Below the pieces are notes generated by a model, which worked only from the letters and a program-made list of their open reading frames with translations, did not search any database and was not told the origin of the DNA. Below are positions 24,780 through 33,321 of a stretch of 64,000 nt of DNA, piece after piece. A program made the translations under genes and the position numbers. Source of the DNA: Streptomyces atriruber (GTDB lineage Bacteria; Actinomycetota; Actinomycetes; Streptomycetales; Streptomycetaceae); the NCBI RefSeq assembly GCF_001418325.1, contig NZ_LIPN01000062.1, forward strand, positions 1 to 64,000, written 5' to 3'. Each line of letters starts with the position of its first letter. The first letter of the stretch is position 1.

Positions 24780-25598
24780 ATGCGCGATCTGGGTGTGGGC
24801 TTCGGCTACTTGATGAAGGGGCAGCGCTGGGTCGCCCAGCACGGCAGGCAGTACGGATGGGGGCTGCTGCCCGGCCTCATCACGCTTGTCCTCTATGCGG
24901 CCGCGCTCGTCTCGCTCGCCCTGTGGGGCATCGACCTCGTCGGCTGGGCCACGCCGTTCGCCGACGACTGGTCCTCGCCCTGGCCCGGCCTCTTCCGCGG
25001 CTTCCTGACGGCCCTGCTCTTCGCCCTCGCGCTGCTGCTCTCCGTCGTCACCTTCACCGCGGTGACCCTGCTCATCGGGGATCCCTTCTACGAATCGCTG
25101 TCCGAGCAGGTCGACATCTCCGAGTGCGGCCACGCCCCCGAGTCGGGCCTGCCGCTCTGGCGAGACCTGTGGATCTCCGCGCGGGACAGCCTGCGCATCG
25201 TGGTGCGCGCGCTGGTGTGGGGCGTGCTGCTCTTCGCGCTCGGCTTCATCCCCGTCGTCGGCCAGACCGTCGTCCCGGTGATCGGCTTCTGCGTCACCGG
25301 CTTCTTCCTCGCCGAGGAGCTCTCCGCGGTCGCGATGCAGCGCCGCGGCGTCGAACTCCGCGAGCGGCTCGCTCTGTTGCGCTCCCGCAAGCGGCTCGCC
25401 TGGGGCTTCGGCACGCCGCTCGCCGTCGCCTTCCTGGTGCCGTTCGTCGCCGTGTTCCTGATGCCGGGCGCGGTCGCGGGCGCGACGCTGATGGCACGGG
25501 ACCTGCTGGGCGAGAACGGCTCGGACGGCGACGGCTCACGCCATGGCGTCGGCGGTCAGGACGACGACGCGGCGACCCCGAGGATCTCCCGCACCTGA
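24780..25598 (+). CDS. EI24-domain integral membrane protein
   Basis: A 272-residue protein of the EI24/CysZ-like fold: MRDLGVGFGYLMKGQRWV at the start, membrane segments at about 32-55, 75-100, 142-170 and 205-235, the characteristic LLIGDPFYESLSEQVD and an ALGFIPVVGQTVVPVIGF re-entrant segment. CysZ relatives move sulfate, but most actinobacterial EI24 proteins are uncharacterised. ATG 24780 has AAGGTG upstream. Its 3' end overlaps the convergent gene by 43 nt. Confidence 0.85.
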   Translation: MRDLGVGFGYLMKGQRWVAQHGRQYGWGLLPGLITLVLYAAALVSLALWGIDLVGWATPFADDWSSPWPGLFRGFLTALLFALALLLSVVTFTAVTLLIGDPFYESLSEQVDISECGHAPESGLPLWRDLWISARDSLRIVVRALVWGVLLFALGFIPVVGQTVVPVIGFCVTGFFLAEELSAVAMQRRGVELRERLALLRSRKRLAWGFGTPLAVAFLVPFVAVFLMPGAVAGATLMARDLLGENGSDGDGSRHGVGGQDDDAATPRISRT

Positions 25599-26812
25599 GC
25601 GATGATGTCGAGCCGGTTCCGCACGAACTCGGGATCGGTGACGTCACCCGTCGCCGGGTCGGTGTTCCCCGCGCCGAACTGCAGCACCGGCGTGTGGACA
25701 TGGCCGCCGGGCAGCCGGTCGTGCAGCCCGAGCCGGTCCCGCAGCAGGGTGGCGCGGTAGGCGATCTCGTTCGACAGGTAGTCCCCGCCGCCGCCCGCCC
25801 GCGCCGCCGACCCCTCGGTGGGGCCGTCGGGCCGGACCACGGGCTCGCCGCCGCCCGCCGGTATCTCGGTCACCGACGTGTTGTCGTACACCGGGAAGCG
25901 CCCGGTCTTCGCGGCCGCGATCTCCTTGTACGGGAGGGTCGTGGACGTCCACTGGGGTTGCGTCGCGGGATCGCTCACCGGGACGATCCCGGTGCGTGAC
26001 AGGTTCTCGTTGTCGGCGAAGCCGCCGCGCCAGGCGCCGTTGGTCCGCTCGATGTCGAACTTCCCCACGCGGCCCTGGCTGATGGTGGTGAACAGGTCGA
26101 CGCGGGGCAGATACGGCCGCAGCGCCCGCTCCACCGCGCCGTCGGCGAAGTCGTCCCAGCGGACCGGGAAGACGACCGCCTCGACGCGCGCGGGCCCGTC
26201 GGCGGTCCGGATCGTCGTGCCGTCCAGGGCCAGGGCGGCGGCGCCCGACGGATTGCTGATGCGGACGTCGCGGTCGAGGGTGAAGGGGTCGAACCCGGTG
26301 ACGAGGATGCGCTTGACGTGCCCGCGCCCGTGTCCGTGCTTTCCGGGGCGGTGATCGACGGTGTCCTGTCCGCGGGACGACCGCTCCAGGGCGCCCATGA
26401 GCCGGTCCCGCTGCTCAGGGGTGAGGGCGAAACGATTCGGCTCCCACTGCCGCAGCTCGCGCGTCATCCCGAGCCGTGCCCAGTACAGCGGCCGGTCGTC
26501 GTCCTTGCTGAGGCCCGACTGCTGCTTCCCCTGCGCCCGGTCGACGGCCCGCCGCCACAGCGACTGTCCTTCGCGTACGACCAGACGCTGCGCCTGGCCG
26601 TAGGAGCGGACCTTCTCCAGCGCGTCGGCGAGCTCCGGGGCCACGGAGTCGAATCCGCTGCGCCGCAGGATCTCCTGCGGGGCGGCGCGGTCGAGTCGGG
26701 CCTCCTCGGCGGTGGGGGCCGTGCGCCCGGCCGGGGCGGCGGAGGCGGAGGCCGGGACACCGAGCCCGGTCAGCAGGGCGGCGACGCCGAGGGCGCCAAG
26801 TCGTGAGAGCAC
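25556..26812 (-). CDS. Secreted pyroglutamyl-peptidase-like protein lacking the catalytic Cys
   Basis: A 418-residue protein with a signal peptide (1-26) and a C-terminal peptidase C15 fold starting near residue 166 (VKRILVTGFDPFTLD, then NPSGAAALALDG). In C15 enzymes the triad is Glu-Cys-His. Here Glu255 (KFDIERTNGA) and a His (GGHVHTPVL, 371/373) are kept, but the Cys of the usual YVCN motif is Ser347 (DYLSNEIAYR). The residues 27-160 extension is not part of the C15 core. A Ser could act as nucleophile, or the protein could be a non-catalytic binder. GTG 26812 follows GGAAGGA. Convergent with the EI24 gene. Confidence 0.75.
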   Translation of the reverse strand: MLSRLGALGVAALLTGLGVPASASAAPAGRTAPTAEEARLDRAAPQEILRRSGFDSVAPELADALEKVRSYGQAQRLVVREGQSLWRRAVDRAQGKQQSGLSKDDDRPLYWARLGMTRELRQWEPNRFALTPEQRDRLMGALERSSRGQDTVDHRPGKHGHGRGHVKRILVTGFDPFTLDRDVRISNPSGAAALALDGTTIRTADGPARVEAVVFPVRWDDFADGAVERALRPYLPRVDLFTTISQGRVGKFDIERTNGAWRGGFADNENLSRTGIVPVSDPATQPQWTSTTLPYKEIAAAKTGRFPVYDNTSVTEIPAGGGEPVVRPDGPTEGSAARAGGGGDYLSNEIAYRATLLRDRLGLHDRLPGGHVHTPVLQFGAGNTDPATGDVTDPEFVRNRLDIIAQVREILGVAASSS

Positions 26813-26881
26813 GCGAGTCCTTCCGTGACGGGTGAGGTGGCGGAAGTATCGCGGGACGGGCGGCGTGAGCGCTACGGCACG

Positions 26882-27154
26882 TCAGGGTGCGTTGCGCGGA
26901 CTCCGGGCGCGGGCCGCCGCCGCGAGCAGCGCGCAGCCGACCGCGCCGACCACCAGATCCACCCAGGCCGGCGCCCCCGCCTCCCGCAGCACGGCGGAGA
27001 CCCCGAACGAGGTGTCCCACCCCGACTCCGTGATCGCGGAGCCGAAGCCCTGCACGAGCAGGATGGCGCCGAAGAGGGCGAGGAGCCCGCCGGTGGACTT
27101 CTTGGACTTGGTCCTGGGCTTGCCCTGGAGCGTGGTCCGGTTGCGGCTGGTCAT
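26882..27154 (-). CDS. Small two-helix membrane protein
   Basis: A 90-residue protein with a basic N-terminus (RNRTTLQGKPRTKSKKS), hydrophobic helices at about 22-42 and 63-82, and no recognisable domain. ATG 27154 has a GGGGAGATGAG site. It is divergent from a TetR gene, with two copies of a GATGC-N4-GCATC palindrome between them, so the TetR protein probably controls it. Confidence 0.65.
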   Translation of the reverse strand: MTSRNRTTLQGKPRTKSKKSTGGLLALFGAILLVQGFGSAITESGWDTSFGVSAVLREAGAPAWVDLVVGAVGCALLAAAARARSPRNAP

Positions 27155-27203
27155 GCGTGTCTCATCTCCCCGATGGCGATGCCTCGCGGCGTCACGTTTT
27201 TCC

Positions 27204-27255
27204 GATGCGGTCGCATCAGATCATGCACCTCTCCGCGATATGATGCAACCGCATC
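27204..27255. promoter_or_regulatory. Double TetR-type operator
   Basis: Two palindromes, GATGC-GGTC-GCATC (27204-27217) and GATGC-AACC-GCATC (27242-27255), sit 38 bp apart centre to centre between divergent starts at 27154 and 27302. Extended by TTTTCC/GAAAA flanks, the two also form one large inverted repeat. Confidence 0.7.
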
Positions 27256-27301
27256 GAAAAGGCCCGAGGATCGAGAAGGCCCGAGGAAAGGCGCCACCGA
27301 C

Positions 27302-27901
27302 ATGCCCAAGCAGGTCGACTACGAGGACCGTCGGAGCCGCATCGCCGAAGCGGTCTGCCTGCTGATCGCCCGCTCCGGAATGGAGTCCGTCAGCCTGCGG
27401 GACGTGGCCGCCGAGGCCGGGGTGTCGATGGGGGCGGTACAGCGCTGCTTCCGCACGAAGGACGAGATGCTGCTCTTTGCCCTCGAAGGCATCTCGGAAC
27501 GGATCGGGGACCGGGCGAAGGCCCGCATCGAGGCGTCGGGCACCCCGGAGTCGGCCGTGACGCTGCTGGACCAGGCCCTGTCCGCGCTCGCGCTCGTCGA
27601 GCCCGAGGACAGGACGGAGGCGCAGGTCTGGGGGGCGTTCGTCGCGCATGCGGCGGTGAGCGAGGAGTTGGCGGGGGTACTGCGGGACACGTACGCGAAG
27701 CTCCACGAACTCCTCGTCTGGCTCCTCGACTACGGCCGCACCACGGGGGAGCTGCGCCCCGACGTGGACGCGTCGACGGAGGCCCGCGTCCTGCTGGCCC
27801 TGACGGACGGCCTCACGGCCCAAACGGTGGTGGGCCACCACACGCCGGAGTCGGCGCGGGGGGTGTTGAGGGGGTACGCGAAGGGGTTGGAGGTCTACTA
27901 G
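27302..27901 (+). CDS. TetR-family transcriptional regulator
   Basis: A 199-residue TetR protein. The helix-turn-helix is RRSRIAEAVCLLIARSGMES, then VSLRDVAAEAGVSMGAVQRCFRTKDEMLLFAL (residues 9-60, cited in parts). The ligand-binding part ends with the TetR_C-type LLVWLLDYGRTTGELRPDVD block. ATG 27302 is the only start fitting the family length. Two perfect half-palindromic operators lie 47-98 bp upstream and should give autorepression and control of the divergent membrane protein. Confidence 0.88.
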   Translation: MPKQVDYEDRRSRIAEAVCLLIARSGMESVSLRDVAAEAGVSMGAVQRCFRTKDEMLLFALEGISERIGDRAKARIEASGTPESAVTLLDQALSALALVEPEDRTEAQVWGAFVAHAAVSEELAGVLRDTYAKLHELLVWLLDYGRTTGELRPDVDASTEARVLLALTDGLTAQTVVGHHTPESARGVLRGYAKGLEVY

Positions 27902-28030
27902 AGGCTCCTCCCCCCGCTGGACGCCGCGGAGCGGCGGTCTTGAGGCTCCTGCCCAGCAGGACGTCGCAGGGCAACAGGCCGGACCGTAAACCGGTTGCCG
28001 CCCCCTCCCCGCCTCCGCGAGGCTGACCGC

Positions 28031-28660
28031 ATGAGCGCGGTCATGATCGCGGGCCTGCTCGCCGGTTACGGCATCGCGATGCCAGTGGGCGCCGTAGGCG
28101 CCTACCTCGTGGCCCTCACCGCGAGGACGACCTTGAAGGTCGGCGCCTGCGCCGCGTTGGGCGTGGCGACCGCCGACGGACTCTACGCACTCGTGGCCGC
28201 ACTCGGCGGCGCCTCCCTCACCGACGTCGTCGAGCCGGTCATGGAGACGCTGCGCTGGGCCTCGGTCCTGGTGCTCGTCGTGATGGCGGCACGCGGTGCG
28301 GTGACGGCGGTCCGCGAGCACCGCGCAGGCGACGCCGCCACCGTCAGGACCGGCGCCCCCCTCGGCCCCGCCCGCGCCTGCGCCGCCCTGCTCGGCCTCA
28401 CCCTCCTGAACCCGGCCACCGTCATCTACTTCGGCGAGCTCGTCCTCGGCAGTCCCGCCACGGCATCGCTGACGCGCACGGAACAGGCGGTGTTCGCGCT
28501 GGCCGCCTTCCTCGCGTCCGCGAGCTGGCAACTGCTCCTGGCGGGCGGCGGCGCGCTGTTGGGCAGGGCCCTGACGGGCCGCGCGGGCCGACTGGTCACC
28601 GCGCTGGCGTCGAGCGCGCTGATCACGGGCCTGGCGGTCCACCTGCTGCTGAGCGCCTGA
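28031..28660 (+). CDS. LysE-family translocator
   Basis: A 209-residue membrane protein with six hydrophobic segments and the LysE/RhtB signatures GYGIAMPVGAVGAYLVALTAR at the N-terminus and LLGLTLLNPATVIYFGELV in the middle (Asn-Pro motif). LysE-type carriers export basic or other amino acids by proton antiport; the substrate here is unknown. ATG 28031, GCGAGG upstream. It stands alone, 129 nt after the TetR gene. Confidence 0.87.
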   Translation: MSAVMIAGLLAGYGIAMPVGAVGAYLVALTARTTLKVGACAALGVATADGLYALVAALGGASLTDVVEPVMETLRWASVLVLVVMAARGAVTAVREHRAGDAATVRTGAPLGPARACAALLGLTLLNPATVIYFGELVLGSPATASLTRTEQAVFALAAFLASASWQLLLAGGGALLGRALTGRAGRLVTALASSALITGLAVHLLLSA

Positions 28661-28693
28661 CGCCGGGTGGAAGCCGGGTGCGGGCCGGATCCG

Positions 28694-29593
28694 TCAGTCG
28701 GCGAGCCCGGTGAGCCGACCGATCACGCACCGCGCGGTGTCGGCCATCACGGGGTTCGTCTCCTGGTAGTACGAGAGCTCCATGAGCGCGATCGTGAGCG
28801 CCCAGCCCTGCCCGCGCGCCCACATGTCGTCGTCGACGGCCGCTCCGAGGGCGGTACGGAAGACGGGGCGGGCCGCGGCGTCCATCAGGTACCACGCGGC
28901 GATCAGGTCGACGGCGGGGTCGGCCGTACCCATGCACTCGAAGTCGATGACGGCACCGAGTCGGCCTTCGTGGACCAGTACGTTCCCCGGCTGGAGGTCG
29001 CCGTGCACCCAGACGCCGGGACCCTGCCACGGGGCGGCGCGCAGCGCGGCGTCCCATACGGCGGTGACGGCGTCGACGTCGACGACCCCGCGCAGCCCGC
29101 TGACGGCCTCGCGCGTGGCGGTGTCGCGCGACGCGAGGGCATCGCTGCGGTAGGCGGCGGGTGCGCCCGTCGGGTCGACCTCGCGCAGGGCGGTGATGAA
29201 CTCCGCCATGTCCTTCGCGAACAGGGCGGGTTCGGCGAGCGGCCGCCCCGCGACGGGCGTCTCGCCGTCGAGCCACCGGAAGACGGACCACGGGTACGGG
29301 TAACCGTCGCCCGGCCCGCCCATGCCGAGCGGCGCGGGCACGGGGACGGGGAGCGCCGCCGCCAGCCCGCGCAGCCACCGGTGCTCGCGCTCGATGTCCT
29401 CGACGGAGCCGGACAGTCGGGGCAGCCGCACCACCATGTCCGCGCCGAGCCGGTACATCGCGTTGGACGTCCCCGCGGAGTCCACACGCTCCACGGGCAG
29501 CCCGGCCCAGGCCGGGAACTGGTCCTCGACCAGCCGACGCACCAGCGCCCCGTCGATGTCGACCTCGTCGGCGTGCATCTTCCCCGTACTCAC
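28694..29593 (-). CDS. Aminoglycoside phosphotransferase (APH)-family kinase
   Basis: A 299-residue kinase-like protein. The N-lobe has AGTSNAMYRLGADMVVRLPR (phosphate loop and ATP-binding strand). The catalytic loop is VWVHGDLQPGNVLVHEG (Brenner motif HGD...N) and the metal-binding Asp is in AVIDFECMGTADPAVDL. Members phosphorylate small molecules such as aminoglycosides, homoserine or methylthioribose, so the substrate is unknown. GTG 29593 has GAAGGGGAC upstream. Divergent from the GNAT gene, 114 bp between starts. Confidence 0.87.
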   Translation of the reverse strand: MSTGKMHADEVDIDGALVRRLVEDQFPAWAGLPVERVDSAGTSNAMYRLGADMVVRLPRLSGSVEDIEREHRWLRGLAAALPVPVPAPLGMGGPGDGYPYPWSVFRWLDGETPVAGRPLAEPALFAKDMAEFITALREVDPTGAPAAYRSDALASRDTATREAVSGLRGVVDVDAVTAVWDAALRAAPWQGPGVWVHGDLQPGNVLVHEGRLGAVIDFECMGTADPAVDLIAAWYLMDAAARPVFRTALGAAVDDDMWARGQGWALTIALMELSYYQETNPVMADTARCVIGRLTGLAD

Positions 29594-29707
29594 ATGTCCC
29601 CTTCGTCCACCGGACCCGGGCCCGGATCCCGAGCCCGGACCGTATCCGCTTCCGTAGGGTCGGTCGAACAGAATTCGGTGAATCTCTCAGGAAGAAGCCG
29701 CATCCGA

Positions 29708-30301
29708 ATGACCGTGACCGTGAACCTGACCGTCGAACCAGCCCCCGGCAGACCGGGGTTGACGCTCCGCCCCTGGACCGCCCGAGACGTCCCCGCCCTC
29801 CTCGCGGCCCACCGCGACCCGGACCTGCGCCGCTGGCTCGTGCTGCGCCTGGAGAGCGCGGCGGACGCGCACCGCTGGGTGGGGGAGCAGCACGAGGCGT
29901 GGGCCGCGGGCACCTGGTTCAGCTTCGCGGTACTCGAAACCGACGGCGACACCCGTACCGACCACCCCGTCGTGGGCAACGTCGTGCTCAAGGCGGTACC
30001 CGACGGCTCGCGCCCCGGCGCCGCCTCGGAAGTCGGCTACTGGACCGCCCCCGAGGCCCGGGGCAAGGGCGTGGCCCCGCGCGCCCTCGAAGCCGTCTCA
30101 CGCTGGGCGTTCGCCTCCCTGACCCTGGCGGTGCCCGGCCGCCTCGAACTCCTCCACGCCGCCGCCAACGAGAACTCCTGCCGCGTCGCCCGGAAGTCCG
30201 GGTACGCCTTCCACTCCGTACTGCCGCCCTTCCCGCCCGACTATCCGGGCGAAGGCCACCTGCACGTCCGCGTCAACAACCCTGCGAGCCAATACACCTA
30301 G
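29708..30301 (+). CDS. GNAT N-acetyltransferase
   Basis: A 197-residue GNAT protein. The acetyl-CoA-binding motif A is VGYWTAPEARGKGVAPRALE (about residues 108-127), preceded by VVGNVVLKAV and followed by LLHAAANENSCRVARKSGYAF, the RimJ/RimL-type motif B. It may acetylate an N-terminal residue or small amine. ATG 29708. Its 3' 204 bp overlap, on the opposite strand, the run-on C-terminus of the LysR gene. Confidence 0.87.
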   Translation: MTVTVNLTVEPAPGRPGLTLRPWTARDVPALLAAHRDPDLRRWLVLRLESAADAHRWVGEQHEAWAAGTWFSFAVLETDGDTRTDHPVVGNVVLKAVPDGSRPGAASEVGYWTAPEARGKGVAPRALEAVSRWAFASLTLAVPGRLELLHAAANENSCRVARKSGYAFHSVLPPFPPDYPGEGHLHVRVNNPASQYT

Positions 30302-31315
30302 GCGTCGCGCGCCCCCAGTCCCCGCGCCGCCCCCCCGAAGCGCCGTCAGGAACGGCCGTACCGCGGGCGCGGGTGTCCGGCCCCGCGCCGTCGCCGCGTA
30401 CACCGCGCGCGGAGGCATCCCCTCGTCCCGTACCGGAACCAGCACGATGTCCGGCCGTACGCCCTCCGCCGCCAGCGCGGGGACCAGGGCGACGCCGAGC
30501 CCGGCCGCCACGTACCCCTGCTTCGCCGTCCACTCCGCGACGACGTGCGCGACGCGCGGCCGGAAGCCGTGCCGCAGCGCCGGGTCGAGCAGGGAACCCT
30601 CGATGCGGGCGCTGCCGGAGATCCAGTCCTCCGCGGCGAGCCTGCGGAGCCGCAGCTCTGGCTCGCCCGCCAGCGCGTGTCCCGCGGGCAGCGCGACGTA
30701 GAGCGTCTCGTCGAGCAGGTGGTGCAGCTCGTACGCCTCGCCGGGGCCGGGCAGCGTGCCGCCCGTCGCCGACACCACCGCCAGATCGAGCTCCCCCTCC
30801 GCGAGCCGGGACAGGAGCGCGGGTGTCAGGCCCTCCTCGCGGGTGAGGGTCACACCGGGGTGCCGGGAGCGGAAGGCGGCGATGGCCCGCGGCACGAGAC
30901 CCGCGTCCGCCGTCGCGAACGCCCCGACCCGCAGCAGCCCGCCCGCCGCGTCCCGCAGGGCCGTCAACTCCCGTGCCATGGAGTGCAGTCGTGTCAGCAG
31001 CTCCTCCGCGTGCGGCAGCAGCGCCCGGCCCTGCGCCGTCGGCCGCACCCCGCGCGGCAGCCGGTCGAAGAGCGGCGCCCCGCCGAGCGCCGCCTCCAGC
31101 GCGGCGATCTGCCGCGACACCGCGGACTGCGTCCACCCCAGCTCCCGCGCGGCCACCGTGAACGACCCGTGCCGGGCCACGTCCAGGAAGGTGCGGAGCC
31201 AGCCGGTCGACAGCTCGGGCGGGGCGGTGTCCGCTCCGTGGGCGGGCTGTGCGCCGCGGGCGGATCGTGTGCCGTGGGCAGAGGGTGCGGCATGCGGGTT
31301 CGGCATGGCTGGCAT
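30098..31315 (-). CDS. LysR-family transcriptional regulator with run-on C-terminus
   Basis: A LysR protein of about 405 codons, where 300-310 is usual. The helix-turn-helix is plain (GWLRTFLDVARHGSFTVAAR, ELGWTQSAVSRQIAALEAAL), as is the effector domain (LLRVGAFATADAGLVPRAIA to VAAGLGVALVPALA). Family similarity ends near FLTALRGG (about 30330); the remaining 80 codons read antisense to the GNAT gene until TGA 30098, suggesting loss of the original stop. The start is uncertain: ATG 31324, 31315 or 31306. Divergent from a beta-hydroxyacid dehydrogenase gene it may regulate. Confidence 0.75.
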   Translation of the reverse strand: MPAMPNPHAAPSAHGTRSARGAQPAHGADTAPPELSTGWLRTFLDVARHGSFTVAARELGWTQSAVSRQIAALEAALGGAPLFDRLPRGVRPTAQGRALLPHAEELLTRLHSMARELTALRDAAGGLLRVGAFATADAGLVPRAIAAFRSRHPGVTLTREEGLTPALLSRLAEGELDLAVVSATGGTLPGPGEAYELHHLLDETLYVALPAGHALAGEPELRLRRLAAEDWISGSARIEGSLLDPALRHGFRPRVAHVVAEWTAKQGYVAAGLGVALVPALAAEGVRPDIVLVPVRDEGMPPRAVYAATARGRTPAPAVRPFLTALRGGGAGTGGARRLGVLARRVVDADVQVAFARIVGREGRQYGVEGVPGLPGDAAGVLVGGGVEEFEAAGHRQGQGGERPA

Positions 31316-31364
31316 GCTAGACATTCGCTTGTCGCATCGCGCGGCCGGGCCTAGCGTCGGACGC

Positions 31365-32183
31365 ATGGAAAAGATCGCATTCCTCGGTCTGGGACACATG
31401 GGCGAGCCGATGGCCCGTCAACTGCTGCTGGCCGGGCATCCCTTGAGCGTGTGGAACCGCACCCCCGAGAAGGCCGACGCTCTCGTCTCGGCGGGGGCCA
31501 CGGCCGCCGCGAGCCCCGCCGACGCCGTGCGCGAGGCCGACGTCGTCATCACGATGCTCGCCGGGCCCGACGCCGTGCGGGAGGTCGCGGACGCCGTGGT
31601 CCCGGCGCTGCGCCCCGGCGCGCACTGGGTGGAGATGTCGACCGTCGGGCCGGAAGCGGTGCGGGAGCTGGCGGGCCGCGTCCCGGACGGCGTGACCCTC
31701 GTCGACGCCCCCGTCATGGGCAGCACGGACAAGGCCGCAGAGGGGCGGCTCGGCATCCTGGCGGGCGGTGACGCGGCGGGCGTGGAGCAGGTCCTCGCCC
31801 GCTTCGGCCCCGTCACCCGCACCGGCGCCCTCGGCTCCGGGGCCGCGCTCAAGCTCGTCGTCAACACCGCCGTCATCGGCGGGGTGGCCCTGGTCGCCGA
31901 GGCGATGAAGCTCGCCGACGCGCTCGGCCTGGACGAGGACACCGCCAGGAGCGCCCTCGCCGCGGGCCCGCTCGGCGGCGCCGTCGCCCGCGCCTTCGCG
32001 ACCGACGTGCACTTCGGCAGCGACCTCGCCGTCAAGGACGTCTCCCTCGCGACGGGGGTGGCACGACTGCCCGCGATGGACGCCGTGTTGAGCCACTTCG
32101 AAGCGGCCGCCGCCGACCCGGACGTCGTCCACGAGGACATCGCCCGCGCCGTCACCCACATCCGCGCCCGCCGTGACAGCTGA
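31365..32183 (+). CDS. NAD(P)-dependent beta-hydroxyacid dehydrogenase (3-hydroxyisobutyrate dehydrogenase family)
   Basis: A 272-residue two-domain dehydrogenase. The dinucleotide-binding motif FLGLGHMGEPMARQLLLAGH is at residues 5-24, WNRTPEK follows the second strand, the substrate-binding DAPVMGSTDKAAEGRL is near residue 115, and the catalytic Lys is in GAALKLVVNTAVI (about residue 165). The family oxidises beta-hydroxyacids such as 3-hydroxyisobutyrate, tartronate semialdehyde or glyoxylate-type substrates. Followed 17 nt later by a RidA gene, so probably a two-gene operon under the divergent LysR. Confidence 0.88.
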   Translation: MEKIAFLGLGHMGEPMARQLLLAGHPLSVWNRTPEKADALVSAGATAAASPADAVREADVVITMLAGPDAVREVADAVVPALRPGAHWVEMSTVGPEAVRELAGRVPDGVTLVDAPVMGSTDKAAEGRLGILAGGDAAGVEQVLARFGPVTRTGALGSGAALKLVVNTAVIGGVALVAEAMKLADALGLDEDTARSALAAGPLGGAVARAFATDVHFGSDLAVKDVSLATGVARLPAMDAVLSHFEAAAADPDVVHEDIARAVTHIRARRDS

Positions 32184-32199
32184 GGAGAACGGAACAGCC

Positions 32200-32613
32200 A
32201 TGCAGATATCCATCGACAACCCCGTCGGCGCCCCGCAGCCCTTCGGCCCTTACTCGCAGGTCGCCCGTGTCGAACACGCCGACGGAGGCGTCCTGTTGTA
32301 CGTCTCCGGGCAGTGCGCGGAAGGGGACGGCACGGCCGCCCAGTCCCGCGGTGTCTTCGAGGCCCTGCGGCTGCTGCTCGCGGCGCACGGCGCGGGGCTC
32401 GACGACATCATCAACATCCGTACGTACCTCACCGACATGGACGGCTTCGCCGATTACGCCGCCGTGCGCAAGGAGTTCCTCACCGGGACCCCGCCCACCA
32501 GCACCACCGTCGCGGTCTCACGGCTCGTCCCGCCGCGGGCGCTGGTCGAGGTCGAGGTCGTCGCCGCCGTCGGCACCGGGGGAGCCGCCGCCGGGGGAGC
32601 CGGCGCCCAGTAG
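32200..32613 (+). CDS. RidA-family (YjgF) enamine/imine deaminase
   Basis: A 137-residue RidA-like protein: FGPYSQVARV (start of the fold), YVSGQCAE, INIRTYLTDMDGFADYAAVR and the active-site region PPTSTTVAVSRLVPPRALVEVEVVA, where true RidA has PARxxV with a catalytic Arg; here that position reads PPTSTTVAV, so activity may differ. The glycine/alanine tail is unusual. GAGGAG precedes ATG 32200. Its last 96 bp overlap the convergent TetR gene. Confidence 0.85.
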   Translation: MQISIDNPVGAPQPFGPYSQVARVEHADGGVLLYVSGQCAEGDGTAAQSRGVFEALRLLLAAHGAGLDDIINIRTYLTDMDGFADYAAVRKEFLTGTPPTSTTVAVSRLVPPRALVEVEVVAAVGTGGAAAGGAGAQ

Positions 32614-33153
32614 CCGCAGGAAGTCCCTGAACGCCCCCGGCATGTCCACCGCGTCGGGGGCGAGCAGCCACTGGTACTGCAGGCCGTCCATCGCCGCCAC
32701 CATCAGCGGCGCGGCGGCCTCCGGGGTGAGACCGCCCGGCAGCCGGTCGCCGTACTCGGCGCGCAGCACCGCCGCGAAGTTCTCGCGCACCGCCTCGTAC
32801 CGCTTCGTGAAGAAGGCGCGGGCGGGGTGCCCGTGCGTGACGCTCTCGCCGAGCAGGGCGGAGAAGGTCTGCACGATGCCGGGGCGCATCGCGTTGTACT
32901 CGACCAGCGAGCCCAGCAGATCCAGGCGCCACTCGCCGCGCGGCACCGCGTCCCACTGGTCGCGCGCCTCCAGGACGGCGACCAGCAGGGCCTCCTTGGT
33001 GGGGAAGTAGTGCAGCAGGCCCTGCTGGGTCAGCCCGACCCGCTCGGCGACCGCCCCGAGGCTCGCGCCCCGGTAACCGCGCTCGGCGATCACCTCGAAC
33101 GCCGCCCGGAGGATCTCCGCGCGCCGCTCCTCGCTCCTGGCCCTGGCCGCCAT
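32518..33153 (-). CDS. TetR-family transcriptional regulator
   Basis: A 211-residue TetR protein with the helix-turn-helix RRAEILRAAFEVIAERGYRG, ASLGAVAERVGLTQQGLLHYFPTKEALLVAVLEARD (cited in parts). The C-terminal domain has the TetR_C_6-like block (YNAMRPGIVQTFSALLGE). The tail (GSPGGGSPGADGGDD) is low complexity where the gene overlaps ridA. ATG 33153, AAGGGG upstream. Divergent from a GH3 beta-glucosidase gene, its most likely target. Confidence 0.86.
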   Translation of the reverse strand: MAARARSEERRAEILRAAFEVIAERGYRGASLGAVAERVGLTQQGLLHYFPTKEALLVAVLEARDQWDAVPRGEWRLDLLGSLVEYNAMRPGIVQTFSALLGESVTHGHPARAFFTKRYEAVRENFAAVLRAEYGDRLPGGLTPEAAAPLMVAAMDGLQYQWLLAPDAVDMPGAFRDFLRLLGAGSPGGGSPGADGGDDLDLDQRPRRDEP

Positions 33154-33321
33154 GGCCCGCACCCCTTCCCTGTGTCCTCGCTCGGAGGACCGTACGACAT
33201 CTTCGAAAACGGACCACAGATAACGACAGGGTAACGAAACCTACCTCTCTACAGGTGGCCGATGCACGATGGAAGGACCGGCGCGGACGGCACGAGACGG
33301 ACGGAACGAGGAGGCACCGCC

